The notes below the pieces were generated by a model. It was not told the origin of the DNA. It searched no databases and saw nothing but the letters and a program-made list of their open reading frames with translations. Below, piece after piece: positions 36,465 to 45,421 of a stretch of 64,000 nucleotides of DNA (positions within the stretch are counted from its first letter, which is position 1; every line of letters starts with the position of its first letter). The position numbers were made by a program, and so were the translations under genes. Source of the stretch: Ruminococcus sp. XPD3002 (GTDB lineage: Bacteria; Bacillota; Clostridia; Oscillospirales; Ruminococcaceae); contig FPJT01000007.1 of assembly GCA_900119535.1 (NCBI GenBank), positions 62,926 to 126,925 on the forward strand. The letters run 5' to 3'.

Positions 36465-36881
36465 TTATTTCTTTTCAAGCGCCGTATAAGTCCAGTCGGG
36501 ATAGAGCATATGATTATCATCAGGTGTGCCTGCATAGATACGGTAGGAGTTATTATGCGGCAGTACGCCTATGAAGATAGAATCGCCGTTAGAGAGCTTC
36601 CAGTGGAAGTCCTCCCCAAGATCATTGCGCAGCTTCTTGAAGAACTCATCATCCTTCTCGTACATAAGTCCAAGCTCATATACGTTCCACTGTCCTCCTG
36701 CGCCGCCCTTTTTGAGCATAGAGGTGTTTTTCATGGATTCCATTTCATCATGTACCTTCTCTATCGCAGTATAATCCAGTGCAGTCTTATCCTTCTCAGG
36801 CGACTTGTCTTTCATTAACACGATTCCCAACAGAACTGCTGCCACTAATCCAATAGCAATACATATCTTTTTTAAATCCAT
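36465..36881 (-). CDS. Membrane-anchored hypothetical protein
   Basis: The 138-residue product has one N-terminal membrane segment (KICIAIGLVAAVLLGIVLM) without a lipobox Cys, so it is probably anchored with the rest outside. The soluble part is charged (EKDKTALDYTAIEKVHDEMESM) and ends in a compact beta-rich region (HWKLSNGDSIFIGVLPHNNSYRIYAG). I do not recognise the family. It starts 20 bases after the asparagine synthetase-like gene, in the same direction. Confidence 0.65.
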   Translation of the reverse strand: MDLKKICIAIGLVAAVLLGIVLMKDKSPEKDKTALDYTAIEKVHDEMESMKNTSMLKKGGAGGQWNVYELGLMYEKDDEFFKKLRNDLGEDFHWKLSNGDSIFIGVLPHNNSYRIYAGTPDDNHMLYPDWTYTALEKK

Positions 36882-36900
36882 ACCGCTTCCTCCAGACGGG

Positions 36901-38439
36901 TTATCTCTTTACGAAGTACTCCTCATACCATACGAGGAATGTGTAAATTGTCCATACCTTGCGCCAGTTATCGGAATTTCCGCCGACATAGTCGTTGAAT
37001 ATAGCGTTTATCTCATCAAGATCAAAGAACTGTGCAGCCATATCGCTTCCGAACTTTGCTCTTACATCAGCATTGTATCTCTCATCTGCGAGCCATATAC
37101 GGATAGGTACGATGAATCCGAGCTTCTTGCGGAATGCTATCTCTTCGGGAAGTACCTTTGCAGCAGCTGTACGGAATGCAACCTTGTTCTGCTCCTCTGT
37201 TACCTTATACTCCGAAGGCATACGTGAAGCGATATCGAATATACGTCTGTCGGTAAGAGGCATACGTATTTCAAGTCCTGCTGCTGTACTCATCTTGTCA
37301 ACATTGAGGTAAATATCGCCCTCGAGCCATATCTGTATGTCCACATCGGACATCTTTGTAAGCGGATCAAGTCCCTCGGTCTCATCGTAAATGTACTTAA
37401 CGAGGTCTATCGGGAGATAATCCGGATCGTAATGCTTGAGTATGCGCTGTTTTTCGTCCTCCTTCATAATGTTGGTATTTCCAACGTAGAAGGTCTTGAG
37501 GTTATCACCATAGCGCTCTGCATTGCGGTACATATTGTAACCGCCGAAGAACTCGTCTGCACCCTCGCCCGAATAGCATATCTTGGTATGCTTTGCAGTT
37601 GCAAGGCATCCGAGAGTGAATACGATAGCCGAAGCATCACCTAACGGCTGCTCCATATTGTACATAACATAGGGTACTATATCGAAGTAATCCTTTGGCT
37701 GGATATTTGCTACAGAGTGTTCAACTCCGAGAAGCTCGGCAGTCTTTGCTGCAACTCTTGATTCATCGAAGCGTTCCTCGTCATATCCGCAGGAATCAGC
37801 ACGCTTTGCATCGCTCATAGCAAGCACGTATGAAGAATCTACGCCGCCTGAAAGGAAGGATTCAACGGTTTCGCCTTCCTCTTTGACTTCGGTGAATATG
37901 TGTTTGAGAGTTGAGTGTATCTCATCTGCCCACTGTTCAACGTTTTTGGACTTATCGGGAGCAAATGTGGGAGTCCAGTAGCGTCCGATCTCAAGCTTTC
38001 CGTCTGAGAATTCGAGCCAGTGTCCCGGCATGAGCTTCTTTACGCCCTTGAAGAATGTGTCCTCTCCTGCAACGTAAGTGAGAGTCATGTATATCTGGAG
38101 CATCTTCTCGTTCAGTTCCTTAACGAAGCCTTCCTGTTCCATTATACCGCGTATCATGGTACCGCAGAGGAGTCTGTTATCCTTTGTTATATAATAGTAA
38201 AAAGGCTTTGTACCGAACTGGTCTCTCATTGCGAATATCTTGCTGTTCTTCTCATCCCAGAGATAGAAAGCAAACATACCGTAGATGTGGTCTGCCATTT
38301 CGCGTCCCCATTTTTCGTATGCAGCTTCGATTATAGCTGTTTCACGCTTTTCACGGGGAAGACCTGCATCAAGTCCGAGCTCCGAACAGAGTTCTCTCCA
38401 GTTGCGGATATGTCCTCTGTACTCTTTTATTTCTGCCAT
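36901..38439 (-). CDS. Asparagine synthetase B-like protein lacking the N-terminal Cys nucleophile
   Basis: The 512-residue protein aligns with AsnB from the YNGEIYN region onward (here YRGHIRNWRELC), then GMFAFYLWDEKNSKIFAMRDQFGTKPFYYY. The synthetase domain is intact: SGGVDSSYVLAMS for ATP and YSGEGADEFFGGYNMY. About 70 N-terminal residues of a normal AsnB, including the Met-Cys nucleophile and the RHRGPD segment, are absent. Start ATG 38439 has a good ATGAGGTGATC site and there is no upstream frame to supply the missing part. It would therefore use free ammonia, or make an amide or amide-like bond on another substrate. Confidence 0.85.
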   Translation of the reverse strand: MAEIKEYRGHIRNWRELCSELGLDAGLPREKRETAIIEAAYEKWGREMADHIYGMFAFYLWDEKNSKIFAMRDQFGTKPFYYYITKDNRLLCGTMIRGIMEQEGFVKELNEKMLQIYMTLTYVAGEDTFFKGVKKLMPGHWLEFSDGKLEIGRYWTPTFAPDKSKNVEQWADEIHSTLKHIFTEVKEEGETVESFLSGGVDSSYVLAMSDAKRADSCGYDEERFDESRVAAKTAELLGVEHSVANIQPKDYFDIVPYVMYNMEQPLGDASAIVFTLGCLATAKHTKICYSGEGADEFFGGYNMYRNAERYGDNLKTFYVGNTNIMKEDEKQRILKHYDPDYLPIDLVKYIYDETEGLDPLTKMSDVDIQIWLEGDIYLNVDKMSTAAGLEIRMPLTDRRIFDIASRMPSEYKVTEEQNKVAFRTAAAKVLPEEIAFRKKLGFIVPIRIWLADERYNADVRAKFGSDMAAQFFDLDEINAIFNDYVGGNSDNWRKVWTIYTFLVWYEEYFVKR

Positions 38440-38531
38440 TTACGATCACCTCATATTATTATTACATTTTTTGCGTCCGATCATTCTGCATCTTTTTCAG
38501 AATATGCAGTTTTTATGTCTTTTATGCAGTA

Positions 38532-39206
38532 TTATTTTCCTGCGTATTTTCTGAAATCAAACTTAGGCTCTGTTTCATTCATAAGACGTTCGATGTTTGA
38601 ACGGTGCATCCATATAACTATTGCAGCCATTGGCAGTGAAAGGAGCATATACAAGAAGCTTCTGCCGAAGGATGCTCCGCAGTCTATCCATGAGACCAGC
38701 AGAGTTGCAAGCGGACAATAGAGTGCAGCCATGATGGATGAAAGCGATACGTATTTTGAGATAGCAAGCATCGCTATGAATATCAGCAACAGACAAAGGA
38801 AAACTCTCGGGGAAACCATAAGGAATGAAGCAACTCCCACGAGTACGCCCTTTCCGCCCCTGAACTGGAAAAAGCAAGGGAAAACATGTCCGATTATTGC
38901 AAAAAGACCTGCTATATAGCCTATGTACTGTGTATCGTTATCGGGGCTGAAGCCTGCGTGGAGTCCGCCTGCGATAAGTCTTGCAAGACCTACAGCCACA
39001 ACTCCCTTGCACAGGTCTCCTATAAGAGTGAGAAGTGCAGGCACAGGACCGCAGCACCTGTAGGTGTTTGTGAGTCCTGCATTTTTGCTTCCCATTTCAC
39101 GTATATCTTCGCCCTTCATTATCTTTACGATAATTATTGCGAAATTGCAGCTTCCGAGGATATAACCCACTGCTGCAGCAAGTATAATAGCTAACAATAC
39201 CTTCAT
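38532..39206 (-). CDS. plsY: Acyl-phosphate glycerol-3-phosphate acyltransferase PlsY
   Basis: PlsY transfers the acyl group from acyl phosphate to glycerol 3-phosphate, the first step of phospholipid synthesis. The 224-residue membrane protein has the three family motifs: LGSCNFAIIIVKIM, MGSKNAGLTNTYR and FRGGKGVLVGVASF. It overlaps the stop of der by one base (TAATG), a common der-plsY arrangement in clostridia. Confidence 0.95.
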   Translation of the reverse strand: MKVLLAIILAAAVGYILGSCNFAIIIVKIMKGEDIREMGSKNAGLTNTYRCCGPVPALLTLIGDLCKGVVAVGLARLIAGGLHAGFSPDNDTQYIGYIAGLFAIIGHVFPCFFQFRGGKGVLVGVASFLMVSPRVFLCLLLIFIAMLAISKYVSLSSIMAALYCPLATLLVSWIDCGASFGRSFLYMLLSLPMAAIVIWMHRSNIERLMNETEPKFDFRKYAGK

Positions 39207-40534
39207 TATTTATCATTGCCTCCCCGCTCTCTGACTATGAAGCGAACGGGAGTTCCTTCAAGGCCGAATGTCGAGCGTATCTGATTTTCGATGTATCTTC
39301 TGTATGAAAAATGGAACAGGTCTGCCCTGTTTACAAAGGTCACGAATGTCGGAGGCTTTGTAGAAGGCTGAGTCATATAGTATATTTTCAGTCGTCTGCC
39401 CTTGTCGGAAGGCGGCTGTACCCTTGTAGTGGCATATGCAAGAACATCGTTGAGCATACCTGTTGATATTCTCATGCTGTTCTGACCAAAGGTGTATTTG
39501 ATGAGCTCATAGAGCTTATTTATCCTCTGTCCTGTCTTTGCGGAAATGAATACAAAGGGCACATAGGACATAAAGCTGAAATCATTTTCAAGCTTTGTGC
39601 GGAATTCCTGCATGGTCTTGTCGTTCTTCTCAACAAGGTCCCATTTATTTACGGCAACTACGCAAGCCTTGCCCTGTTCGTGAGCATAACCTGCAACCTT
39701 TGAATCCTGTTCGGTAAATCCCTCGGTCGCATCGAGCACTATAACACAGACATCCGCACGGTCCACAGCCATGTAAGCTCTCAGAACGCTGTAATGCTCC
39801 ACCTTTTCCGTTACCTTTGATTTCTTTCTGATACCTGCTGTATCGATGAACACGAATTTACCGTATTCGTTCTCAATGACTGTATCCGTTGAATCTCGTG
39901 TAGTACCTGCGATATCGGATACTATAACACGTTCTTCTCCTGCGATCTTATTTATCAGCGAGGACTTTCCTGCATTAGGCTTGCCGATAACAGCTACCTT
40001 GATAACGTCATCGTCATACTCCTCCTCTTTTGATTCTGGGAGAAGATCATAGATATGATCCAGCATATCTCCCGTACCGTGACCGTGTACCGAGGATATC
40101 GGGAACGGATCGCCGAGTCCGAGGTTATAGAACTCGTAGAGCTCCAGCGGAGGTTCACCAAGCGAATCCACCTTATTTACAGCAAGCACGATAGGCTTGC
40201 CGCTTTTCTGGAGCATATCCGCAACAGCATAATCATCAGCTGTTACGCCGCACCGTATATCGGTAACAAAGACTATCACATCAGCTTTTTCTATTGCAAG
40301 CTGTGACTGCCTTCGCATCTGAGCAAGTATGACATCATCACTTTCAGGTTCGATACCACCTGTATCCACCACCATGAATTCCTTGCCTCTCCATTCACAC
40401 TTGGAATAGATACGGTCTCTGGTGACACCGGGAGTATCCTCTACTATGGAAAGTCTCTGACCGATAAGCTTGTTGAAAAGAGTGGACTTTCCTACGTTAG
40501 GACGTCCCACAACTGCAACTATCGGTAATGACAT
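39206..40534 (-). CDS. der: Ribosome assembly GTPase Der (EngA)
   Basis: Der is a double GTPase needed for 50S subunit maturation. The 442-residue protein has G1 motifs GRPNVGKST (domain 1) and GKPNAGKSS (domain 2), DTGG and DTAG G3 motifs, NKVD and NKWD G4 motifs, and a C-terminal KH-like domain (RLKIYYMTQPSTKPPTFV). The start follows AAAGGAGA. It lies in a long minus-strand run with a diiron protein and a radical SAM protein. Confidence 0.97.
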   Translation of the reverse strand: MSLPIVAVVGRPNVGKSTLFNKLIGQRLSIVEDTPGVTRDRIYSKCEWRGKEFMVVDTGGIEPESDDVILAQMRRQSQLAIEKADVIVFVTDIRCGVTADDYAVADMLQKSGKPIVLAVNKVDSLGEPPLELYEFYNLGLGDPFPISSVHGHGTGDMLDHIYDLLPESKEEEYDDDVIKVAVIGKPNAGKSSLINKIAGEERVIVSDIAGTTRDSTDTVIENEYGKFVFIDTAGIRKKSKVTEKVEHYSVLRAYMAVDRADVCVIVLDATEGFTEQDSKVAGYAHEQGKACVVAVNKWDLVEKNDKTMQEFRTKLENDFSFMSYVPFVFISAKTGQRINKLYELIKYTFGQNSMRISTGMLNDVLAYATTRVQPPSDKGRRLKIYYMTQPSTKPPTFVTFVNRADLFHFSYRRYIENQIRSTFGLEGTPVRFIVRERGGNDK

Positions 40535-40557
40535 AGTTATGTTCTCCTTTCTTTATA

Positions 40558-41295
40558 TCAGAATGTTTTGTCTGCTATCTCTATTGACTGAGCGAGATAT
40601 CCGAAATTCTCGCTTCTGAATTTCTTATACCAGTAACCTCCCTGTGCAAGAAGGTCGCCGTAGGCTATCCATACGGCAATTGTAGCAGCTCCCATAAGGA
40701 ACCTGCGGAAGGCGTTTTTAACGGGACCTGTTCCGAGAAGTCCGAGAGTATGGGACTGGAGCACTATATGCGGAAGCTCGTCATGGAGCATCTGTCCGCA
40801 GATATCGGCAAGTGCGGGACTGTCGATCATTCTTGCGACGTTACCCAGTGCAGAGTAATACGAAAGAGCGATCATCTCGGCGGTAACAAGTACCGATACT
40901 TCCATGAAGAGACCGCCGCTCTGTCTGAGCTTGCGGAAGATATGGTCGAGTCCGTTATTCTTTTTCAGCGGCTCGTTGAAATGGTTCATATACTGTGCAA
41001 GATAGGAGGAATGAAAATTCTCCTCGCGTATAAAGAGCTTCATTACGTCGGGATATTTATCCTCGCCGTACTTTTTTGCGAAGCGGACAGCGGCTTTGAC
41101 AAGGCATTTTCCGTCGCTCTGCTCTCCCCGCTGGAAAGCTCTGACAGATGGGAAGATTATCTCCCTTTCCCTGTTAGTGAGCTCATGCTCGGAAGAAAAA
41201 TCGATCTTAAGTCTTTCCCTGTCGTTACGCTTAAGGTAACGAAACCAGTCATTGTAGTCATAGCCCGTGAATTTCGAGTCTTTGATATTAAACAT
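40558..41295 (-). CDS. Ferritin-like diiron protein
   Basis: The 245-residue protein shows the four-helix diiron pattern: Glu in FQRGEQSDGK, EENFH in KLFIREENFHSSYL, Glu in VTAEMIALSYY and ELPH in MLHDELPHIVL, that is two ExxH motifs each preceded by a lone Glu. A C-terminal hydrophobic helix (FLMGAATIAVWIAYGDLL) may touch the membrane. Such proteins include ferritin-like oxidases and hydroxylases; the substrate is unknown. GGAGGTG precedes ATG 41295. It lies between the radical SAM gene and der. Confidence 0.75.
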   Translation of the reverse strand: MFNIKDSKFTGYDYNDWFRYLKRNDRERLKIDFSSEHELTNREREIIFPSVRAFQRGEQSDGKCLVKAAVRFAKKYGEDKYPDVMKLFIREENFHSSYLAQYMNHFNEPLKKNNGLDHIFRKLRQSGGLFMEVSVLVTAEMIALSYYSALGNVARMIDSPALADICGQMLHDELPHIVLQSHTLGLLGTGPVKNAFRRFLMGAATIAVWIAYGDLLAQGGYWYKKFRSENFGYLAQSIEIADKTF

Positions 41296-41321
41296 CTTAC
41301 ACCTCCAAAAGCATTAGTATT

Positions 41322-42623
41322 TCACCATGTAACGCCCATTATGGCGTCAAGAAGCTCGTATCCGTCACTTGCGGAAGTACGGACACTGGTATTGAGTTCC
41401 CTTTCAACGTCGCCTATAGTAAGGTCATCAAGGAACACATCGCTGTCACGCCGCACCATTGACGATGAAAGCAGCAGCTGATCGCCTATGTCATGGTCTC
41501 TGAGCTGAGCAATAAGGTCCTGAGCGGTAATAAGTCCAGTAACGGTAATAGTATCGCCGAAAAAATCGTTGCGGATACGTACCACATCGCATTGAAGAAG
41601 CGGGAACTTTTCCTCAGCTTTTTTTGCAAGCTGACATATTATGGGGTATGGACTGTACCCTGTAGCGATAGTGACATGACGTTTACCGCCTTCCCATTCA
41701 GCAATATCAAGCGCTTTATCGAATTCGTCCATAAGAGAGCGGAGCATACCTACGCCGTTCTCATACTGCGAGAAGTCCTCGTAGAATTCCATATCGGGGA
41801 TATCTCTTTCAGCAAGAAGAAAGAACTCATCGGAAGGGAAAACAGTTCTCGTTCCGAATTTTTCAAGGAACTGTTCCTGAAATTCAGCGATGATATCGAT
41901 AGTCTCAGCAGCACCCTCCTTCGTGAAGCCCTTCAGCGGATAGAGCCCCTCACGGAACTTTGTAACACCAACGGGAACTACAGCCATACTTGTTATATTC
42001 GGCATCAGTTCACCGAGATCACGAAGCGATCTGCGAAGCTCATCACCGTCATTCAGTCCGGGACAGCAAACTATCTGGCAGTTAAGCTTGATACCGTTGT
42101 GAGCAAGCTGCCATATGAATTTCAGCTTCTCGCCTGCGAACCTGTTATGCATCATTTTCACACGAAGTTCGGGGTTTGTGGTATGGACTGAAACGTTGAT
42201 ATTAAGCTTCATTTCGATTATTCTGTCGATATCGGACTGTTTCAGGTTAGTAAGGGTAACGTAATTTCCCTGCAGGAAGGAAAGACGAGCATCGTCGTCC
42301 TTGAAGTAGAGAGTTTCACGCATACCCGGCGGCATCTGATCGATGAAGCAGAACACGCATTTATTGCTGCATGACTGTTTCTGGTCCATAAGGAAGGTCT
42401 CGAATTCGAGTCCGAGGTCATCGTATTCGTCCTTTTCGATGGCAACAGTCATTTCCTCGCCGTGGCGGACTATTTCAAGCGTTACCGAAGTTTCGGCAGC
42501 ATAGTACATATAGTCCAGCACATCCTTTATGCCGTGACCGTTTATTCTGACCAGTATATCGCCTTCCGTGATCCCTTTTCTGTCAGCAGGAGAATCAGGG
42601 ATCACGCTGTTTATCTTTACCAT
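41322..42623 (-). CDS. PDZ / radical SAM / DUF512 protein
   Basis: ATG 42623 is chosen (AGGAGAAT 8 bases upstream; family N terminus MVKINSVIPDSPAD) over the longer frame to 42683. The 433-residue protein has an N-terminal PDZ-like domain (about 5-70), the radical SAM Cys cluster CSNKCVFC (CxxxCxxC) near residue 83, and a C-terminal DUF512 domain (FPSDEFFLLAERDIPD onward). The family is widespread in clostridia and cyanobacteria and is often near der, as here; its reaction is not established. Confidence 0.9.
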   Translation of the reverse strand: MVKINSVIPDSPADRKGITEGDILVRINGHGIKDVLDYMYYAAETSVTLEIVRHGEEMTVAIEKDEYDDLGLEFETFLMDQKQSCSNKCVFCFIDQMPPGMRETLYFKDDDARLSFLQGNYVTLTNLKQSDIDRIIEMKLNINVSVHTTNPELRVKMMHNRFAGEKLKFIWQLAHNGIKLNCQIVCCPGLNDGDELRRSLRDLGELMPNITSMAVVPVGVTKFREGLYPLKGFTKEGAAETIDIIAEFQEQFLEKFGTRTVFPSDEFFLLAERDIPDMEFYEDFSQYENGVGMLRSLMDEFDKALDIAEWEGGKRHVTIATGYSPYPIICQLAKKAEEKFPLLQCDVVRIRNDFFGDTITVTGLITAQDLIAQLRDHDIGDQLLLSSSMVRRDSDVFLDDLTIGDVERELNTSVRTSASDGYELLDAIMGVTW

Positions 42624-42645
42624 AAATATTCTCCTGTCAAAAGTT

Positions 42646-42676
42646 AAAAAGGAGAGAAGGATAACTCCCTCTCTCC
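42646..42676 (-). terminator. Terminator after rpmF
   Basis: Minus-strand GGAGAGAGGGA/TCCTTCTCTCC hairpin (42676-42651) followed by TTTTT (42650-42646). Confidence 0.82.
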
Positions 42677-42700
42677 TCCTCATGTATCGGAATCAGCCGA

Positions 42701-42886
42701 TTATTCAGCGTCCAGCTTAAGAACCTCAACGCCCTTATAGAATCCGCAGTTCTTGCAAACCTTGTGCGGAGCCTTGAATGCGCCGCAGTTATCACACTTA
42801 GACATTGCGGGTGCTTCCAGCTTCCAAACAGCAGAACGTCTCTTATCACGTCTTGCCTTGGAAGTTTTTCTCTTTGGTACAGCCAT
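42701..42886 (-). CDS. rpmF: 50S ribosomal protein L32
   Basis: The 61-residue protein has the L32 N terminus [17 protein letters not shown] and two Cys pairs, CDNCG and CKNCG, that form the zinc site. GGAGGTGCC precedes the start. It follows the DUF177 gene by 35 bases, the standard arrangement, and is terminated at 42646-42676. Confidence 0.98.
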   Translation of the reverse strand: MAVPKRKTSKARRDKRRSAVWKLEAPAMSKCDNCGAFKAPHKVCKNCGFYKGVEVLKLDAE

Positions 42887-42921
42887 TTTGGCACCTCCTT
42901 ACAGGAGCTTCACAGCTCATA

Positions 42922-43371
42922 TTAGTTGAGACAATTGCAGACCGACTCGTTCAGATCACAGCCGCAGACCATACAAAGACCTTTACAATCGTCCTTGCAC
43001 AGCATTTTAACAGGCAGCTGAAGCAGAAGATCGGTAACAGCAATATCATTCAGTTCAATGCTCTCTCCCTCTGCGACGATATAATCATCATTATCGTTAT
43101 TACTGAGGGAAGGAACGACAATATGCTGGAAATCAAAGCTATAGCCGCGTTCAAACTCTTTCAGGCATCTGTCGCATGCAGCGAGGAGAGTGAACTCAAC
43201 AGAATAATCAAGGTAGATAACTCCTGCCCTGTTATAGACTCTTCCGCTTACGGCAACAGGTGAACTGAACTGATATCCTTTGATATCAGAAAGCTCGTCC
43301 GCTGTTATATCATAAGATATATCCTTTGATTCTCCGACGATATTGAAAATCTGCTTTAAATTAATTTTCAT
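42922..43371 (-). CDS. DUF177 (YceD-family) protein
   Basis: The 149-residue protein has the DUF177 hallmarks: ACDRCLKEFERG in the middle and CKDDCKGLCMVCGCDLN plus a final CNC at the C terminus, a likely zinc site. The family is required for normal 23S rRNA accumulation and is almost always upstream of rpmF, as here. AAAGGA lies upstream of ATG 43371, and a consensus promoter lies at 43403-43431. Confidence 0.92.
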   Translation of the reverse strand: MKINLKQIFNIVGESKDISYDITADELSDIKGYQFSSPVAVSGRVYNRAGVIYLDYSVEFTLLAACDRCLKEFERGYSFDFQHIVVPSLSNNDNDDYIVAEGESIELNDIAVTDLLLQLPVKMLCKDDCKGLCMVCGCDLNESVCNCLN

Positions 43372-43402
43372 ACAAAAAATCCTTTAGAGCACCATAAAAT
43401 AC

Positions 43403-43431
43403 ATTATACACCAAACCACGCGATATGTCAA
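43403..43431 (-). promoter_or_regulatory. DUF177-rpmF promoter
   Basis: Minus strand TTGACA (43431-43426), 17-base spacer, TATAAT (43408-43403). Confidence 0.88.
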
Positions 43432-43474
43432 TAGTTCGGCGCAAAAAACCTGAAAAATCCTTATTGTGCTTTAA

Positions 43475-43882
43475 TTACTTAAGGAACTGCTTTACATTTT
43501 CAGAAAGCTCAGACTCATCAGCAGAAACTGTGAATACAACAACAGAATCCTCGCCTGTGAGCTTGTCGAGCTTTTCGAGCATCTTGCCGAAAGCGTCGAA
43601 GTCACGTCCGCCGATCTTAAGGATACCGTCAACATAGATGTTCTTGATATCGTAGTTGCCTGCGAGCATACCAGCTACGAAGCCGTAGAAAGCATCGAAG
43701 CCCTCGATAGCAAACTGCTCAACATCGCACCATCTAACCTTGTAGCTGATAGAACGTCTGATGTTCTCGCCCTTTTCGATACATACGAGATTGCCGTTTG
43801 TAGATCTTACAGCCTCGTTGATCTGGTCGATGATGATCTTTGTCTTTCCTGTACCCTTTTTACCGATGATAAGTTTAATCAT
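43475..43882 (-). CDS. Small P-loop NTPase
   Basis: The 135-residue protein starts with a Walker A motif (IIGKKGTGKTKI) and is little more than one P-loop domain; IKNIYVDGI is a weak Walker B candidate. Similar proteins are often labelled PilT-like, but no PilT secretion motifs are present and that name should be avoided. It is soluble. GGAGTAAATT precedes ATG 43882. It follows pgi by 60 bases and probably shares its transcript. The role is unknown. Confidence 0.7.
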   Translation of the reverse strand: MIKLIIGKKGTGKTKIIIDQINEAVRSTNGNLVCIEKGENIRRSISYKVRWCDVEQFAIEGFDAFYGFVAGMLAGNYDIKNIYVDGILKIGGRDFDAFGKMLEKLDKLTGEDSVVVFTVSADESELSENVKQFLK

Positions 43883-43942
43883 AATTTACTCCTTCCAATG
43901 CCTTGCGGCAAAGTAATTTTTTTGTTATATTGTGAACCCTTC

Positions 43943-45277
43943 TCAGCCAAGTTTTGCTTCAAGAGCTGCTTTAGCGCCCTCATAGCCCGGTTTGCCGAGC
44001 AGAGCGAACATATTGGACTTGTAGCTCTCTACTCCGGGCTGATTGAATGGGTTAACTCCGAGAACGTATCCTGAAACAGCGCATGCTTTTTCAAAGAAGT
44101 AGATCATATATCCAACGCTTTCCTCAGTTGTATCCTCAAGCTCGAGTATCATGTTAGGAACTCCGCCCTCTGTATGAGCGAGAACAGTACCCTCGAAAGC
44201 ACGTCTGTTAACTACTGACATATTCTGGTTTGTCAGGAAGTTAAGGCCGTCAAGGTTCTCAGCATCAGGCTCGAGGAAAAGATCTGTCTTAGGATTCTTG
44301 ATATCAACAACAGTCTCGAACATGATCCTTGCGCCGTCCTGGATGTACTGGCCCATTGAGTGAAGGTCTGTAGAGAATGTAACTGAAGCAGGGAAGATAC
44401 CCTTGTTGTCCTTGCCTTCGCTTTCGCCGAAGAGCTGCTTATACCATTCCGACATCATAACGAAGCTTGGATCGTAAGATACGAGCATCTCAACAGACTT
44501 GCCCTTTCTGTAAAGGATGTTTCTGAGAGCAGCGTACTTGTAGCAGTCGTTGTTGTCGAAATCAGCGCAGAGGTCCTTCTGAGCCTTTGCAGCGCCCTTC
44601 ATGAGAGCATCGATGTCGCATCCTGCAACAGCGATAGGAAGAAGGCCAACAGCAGTAAGAACAGAGAAACGTCCTCCAACATCATCTGGGATAACAAATG
44701 TCTCATAGCCCTCTGTATCGGAAAGGCTCTTGAGAGTTCCTCTTGCCTTGTCAGTAGTAGCAAAGATACGGTTCTTAGCCTCTTCCTTGCCGTACTTATC
44801 CTCTACCATCTTCTTGAATATACGGAAAGCAAGTGCAGGTTCTGTAGTAGTACCTGACTTGGATATAACATTAACAGAGAAATCCTTACCCTCGCAGAGA
44901 GCGATAACTTCGTTGAGGTAAGTAGGATTGATGCTGTTTCCAACGTAGTAGATATCAGGTGTATCCTTCTTCATATTATTATAAAGAGGCGATTTGAGAA
45001 GCTCGATAGCAGCTCTTGCGCCGAGATATGAACCGCCGATACCGATAACGATGAGGATATCGGAATTCTTCTTGATCTTCTCTGCAGCAGCCTTGATACG
45101 TGCGAACTCTTCCTTATCGTAATTTGTAGGGAGCTCTACCCAACCTAAAAAATCATTTCCGAGACCTGACTTGTTGTGAAGGGTATCAGCAGCAGCTTCG
45201 ACCTGAGCTTTGATACCTGCCAGCTCATCGGGATTTACAAAATCACTAAGGTATTTTGTGTTAAGTTTTAATGACAT
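43943..45277 (-). CDS. pgi: Glucose-6-phosphate isomerase
   Basis: Pgi interconverts glucose 6-phosphate and fructose 6-phosphate in glycolysis. The 444-residue Firmicutes-type protein has [15 protein letters not shown] for the phosphate site, [16 protein letters not shown] and [17 protein letters not shown]. Its codon use is biased toward GCT, AAG and CTT, in line with high expression. GGAGGTAAAAT precedes the start, and a hairpin GGGCG/CGCCC lies in the short leader. Confidence 0.97.
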   Translation of the reverse strand: MSLKLNTKYLSDFVNPDELAGIKAQVEAAADTLHNKSGLGNDFLGWVELPTNYDKEEFARIKAAAEKIKKNSDILIVIGIGGSYLGARAAIELLKSPLYNNMKKDTPDIYYVGNSINPTYLNEVIALCEGKDFSVNVISKSGTTTEPALAFRIFKKMVEDKYGKEEAKNRIFATTDKARGTLKSLSDTEGYETFVIPDDVGGRFSVLTAVGLLPIAVAGCDIDALMKGAAKAQKDLCADFDNNDCYKYAALRNILYRKGKSVEMLVSYDPSFVMMSEWYKQLFGESEGKDNKGIFPASVTFSTDLHSMGQYIQDGARIMFETVVDIKNPKTDLFLEPDAENLDGLNFLTNQNMSVVNRRAFEGTVLAHTEGGVPNMILELEDTTEESVGYMIYFFEKACAVSGYVLGVNPFNQPGVESYKSNMFALLGKPGYEGAKAALEAKLG

Positions 45278-45337
45278 TTGATTTTACCTCCAGTATTTGG
45301 GGCGCACTACGCCCTGCAAATATAAATTACCATCTTT

Positions 45338-45366
45338 ATGATACTATATTTTCGGATTTTTTTCAA
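45338..45366 (-). promoter_or_regulatory. pgi promoter
   Basis: Minus strand TTGAAA (45366-45361), 17-base spacer, TATCAT (45343-45338). Confidence 0.78.
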
Positions 45367-45421
45367 GTACCTTTATCAAACAATTTCAACATTTGTTTAC
45401 TATCAACAATTTTCGTTGTTA

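Noticed and set aside
43475..43882. Twitching motility protein PilT
   Set aside because: Only a Walker A motif is shared; length and other motifs do not fit PilT.
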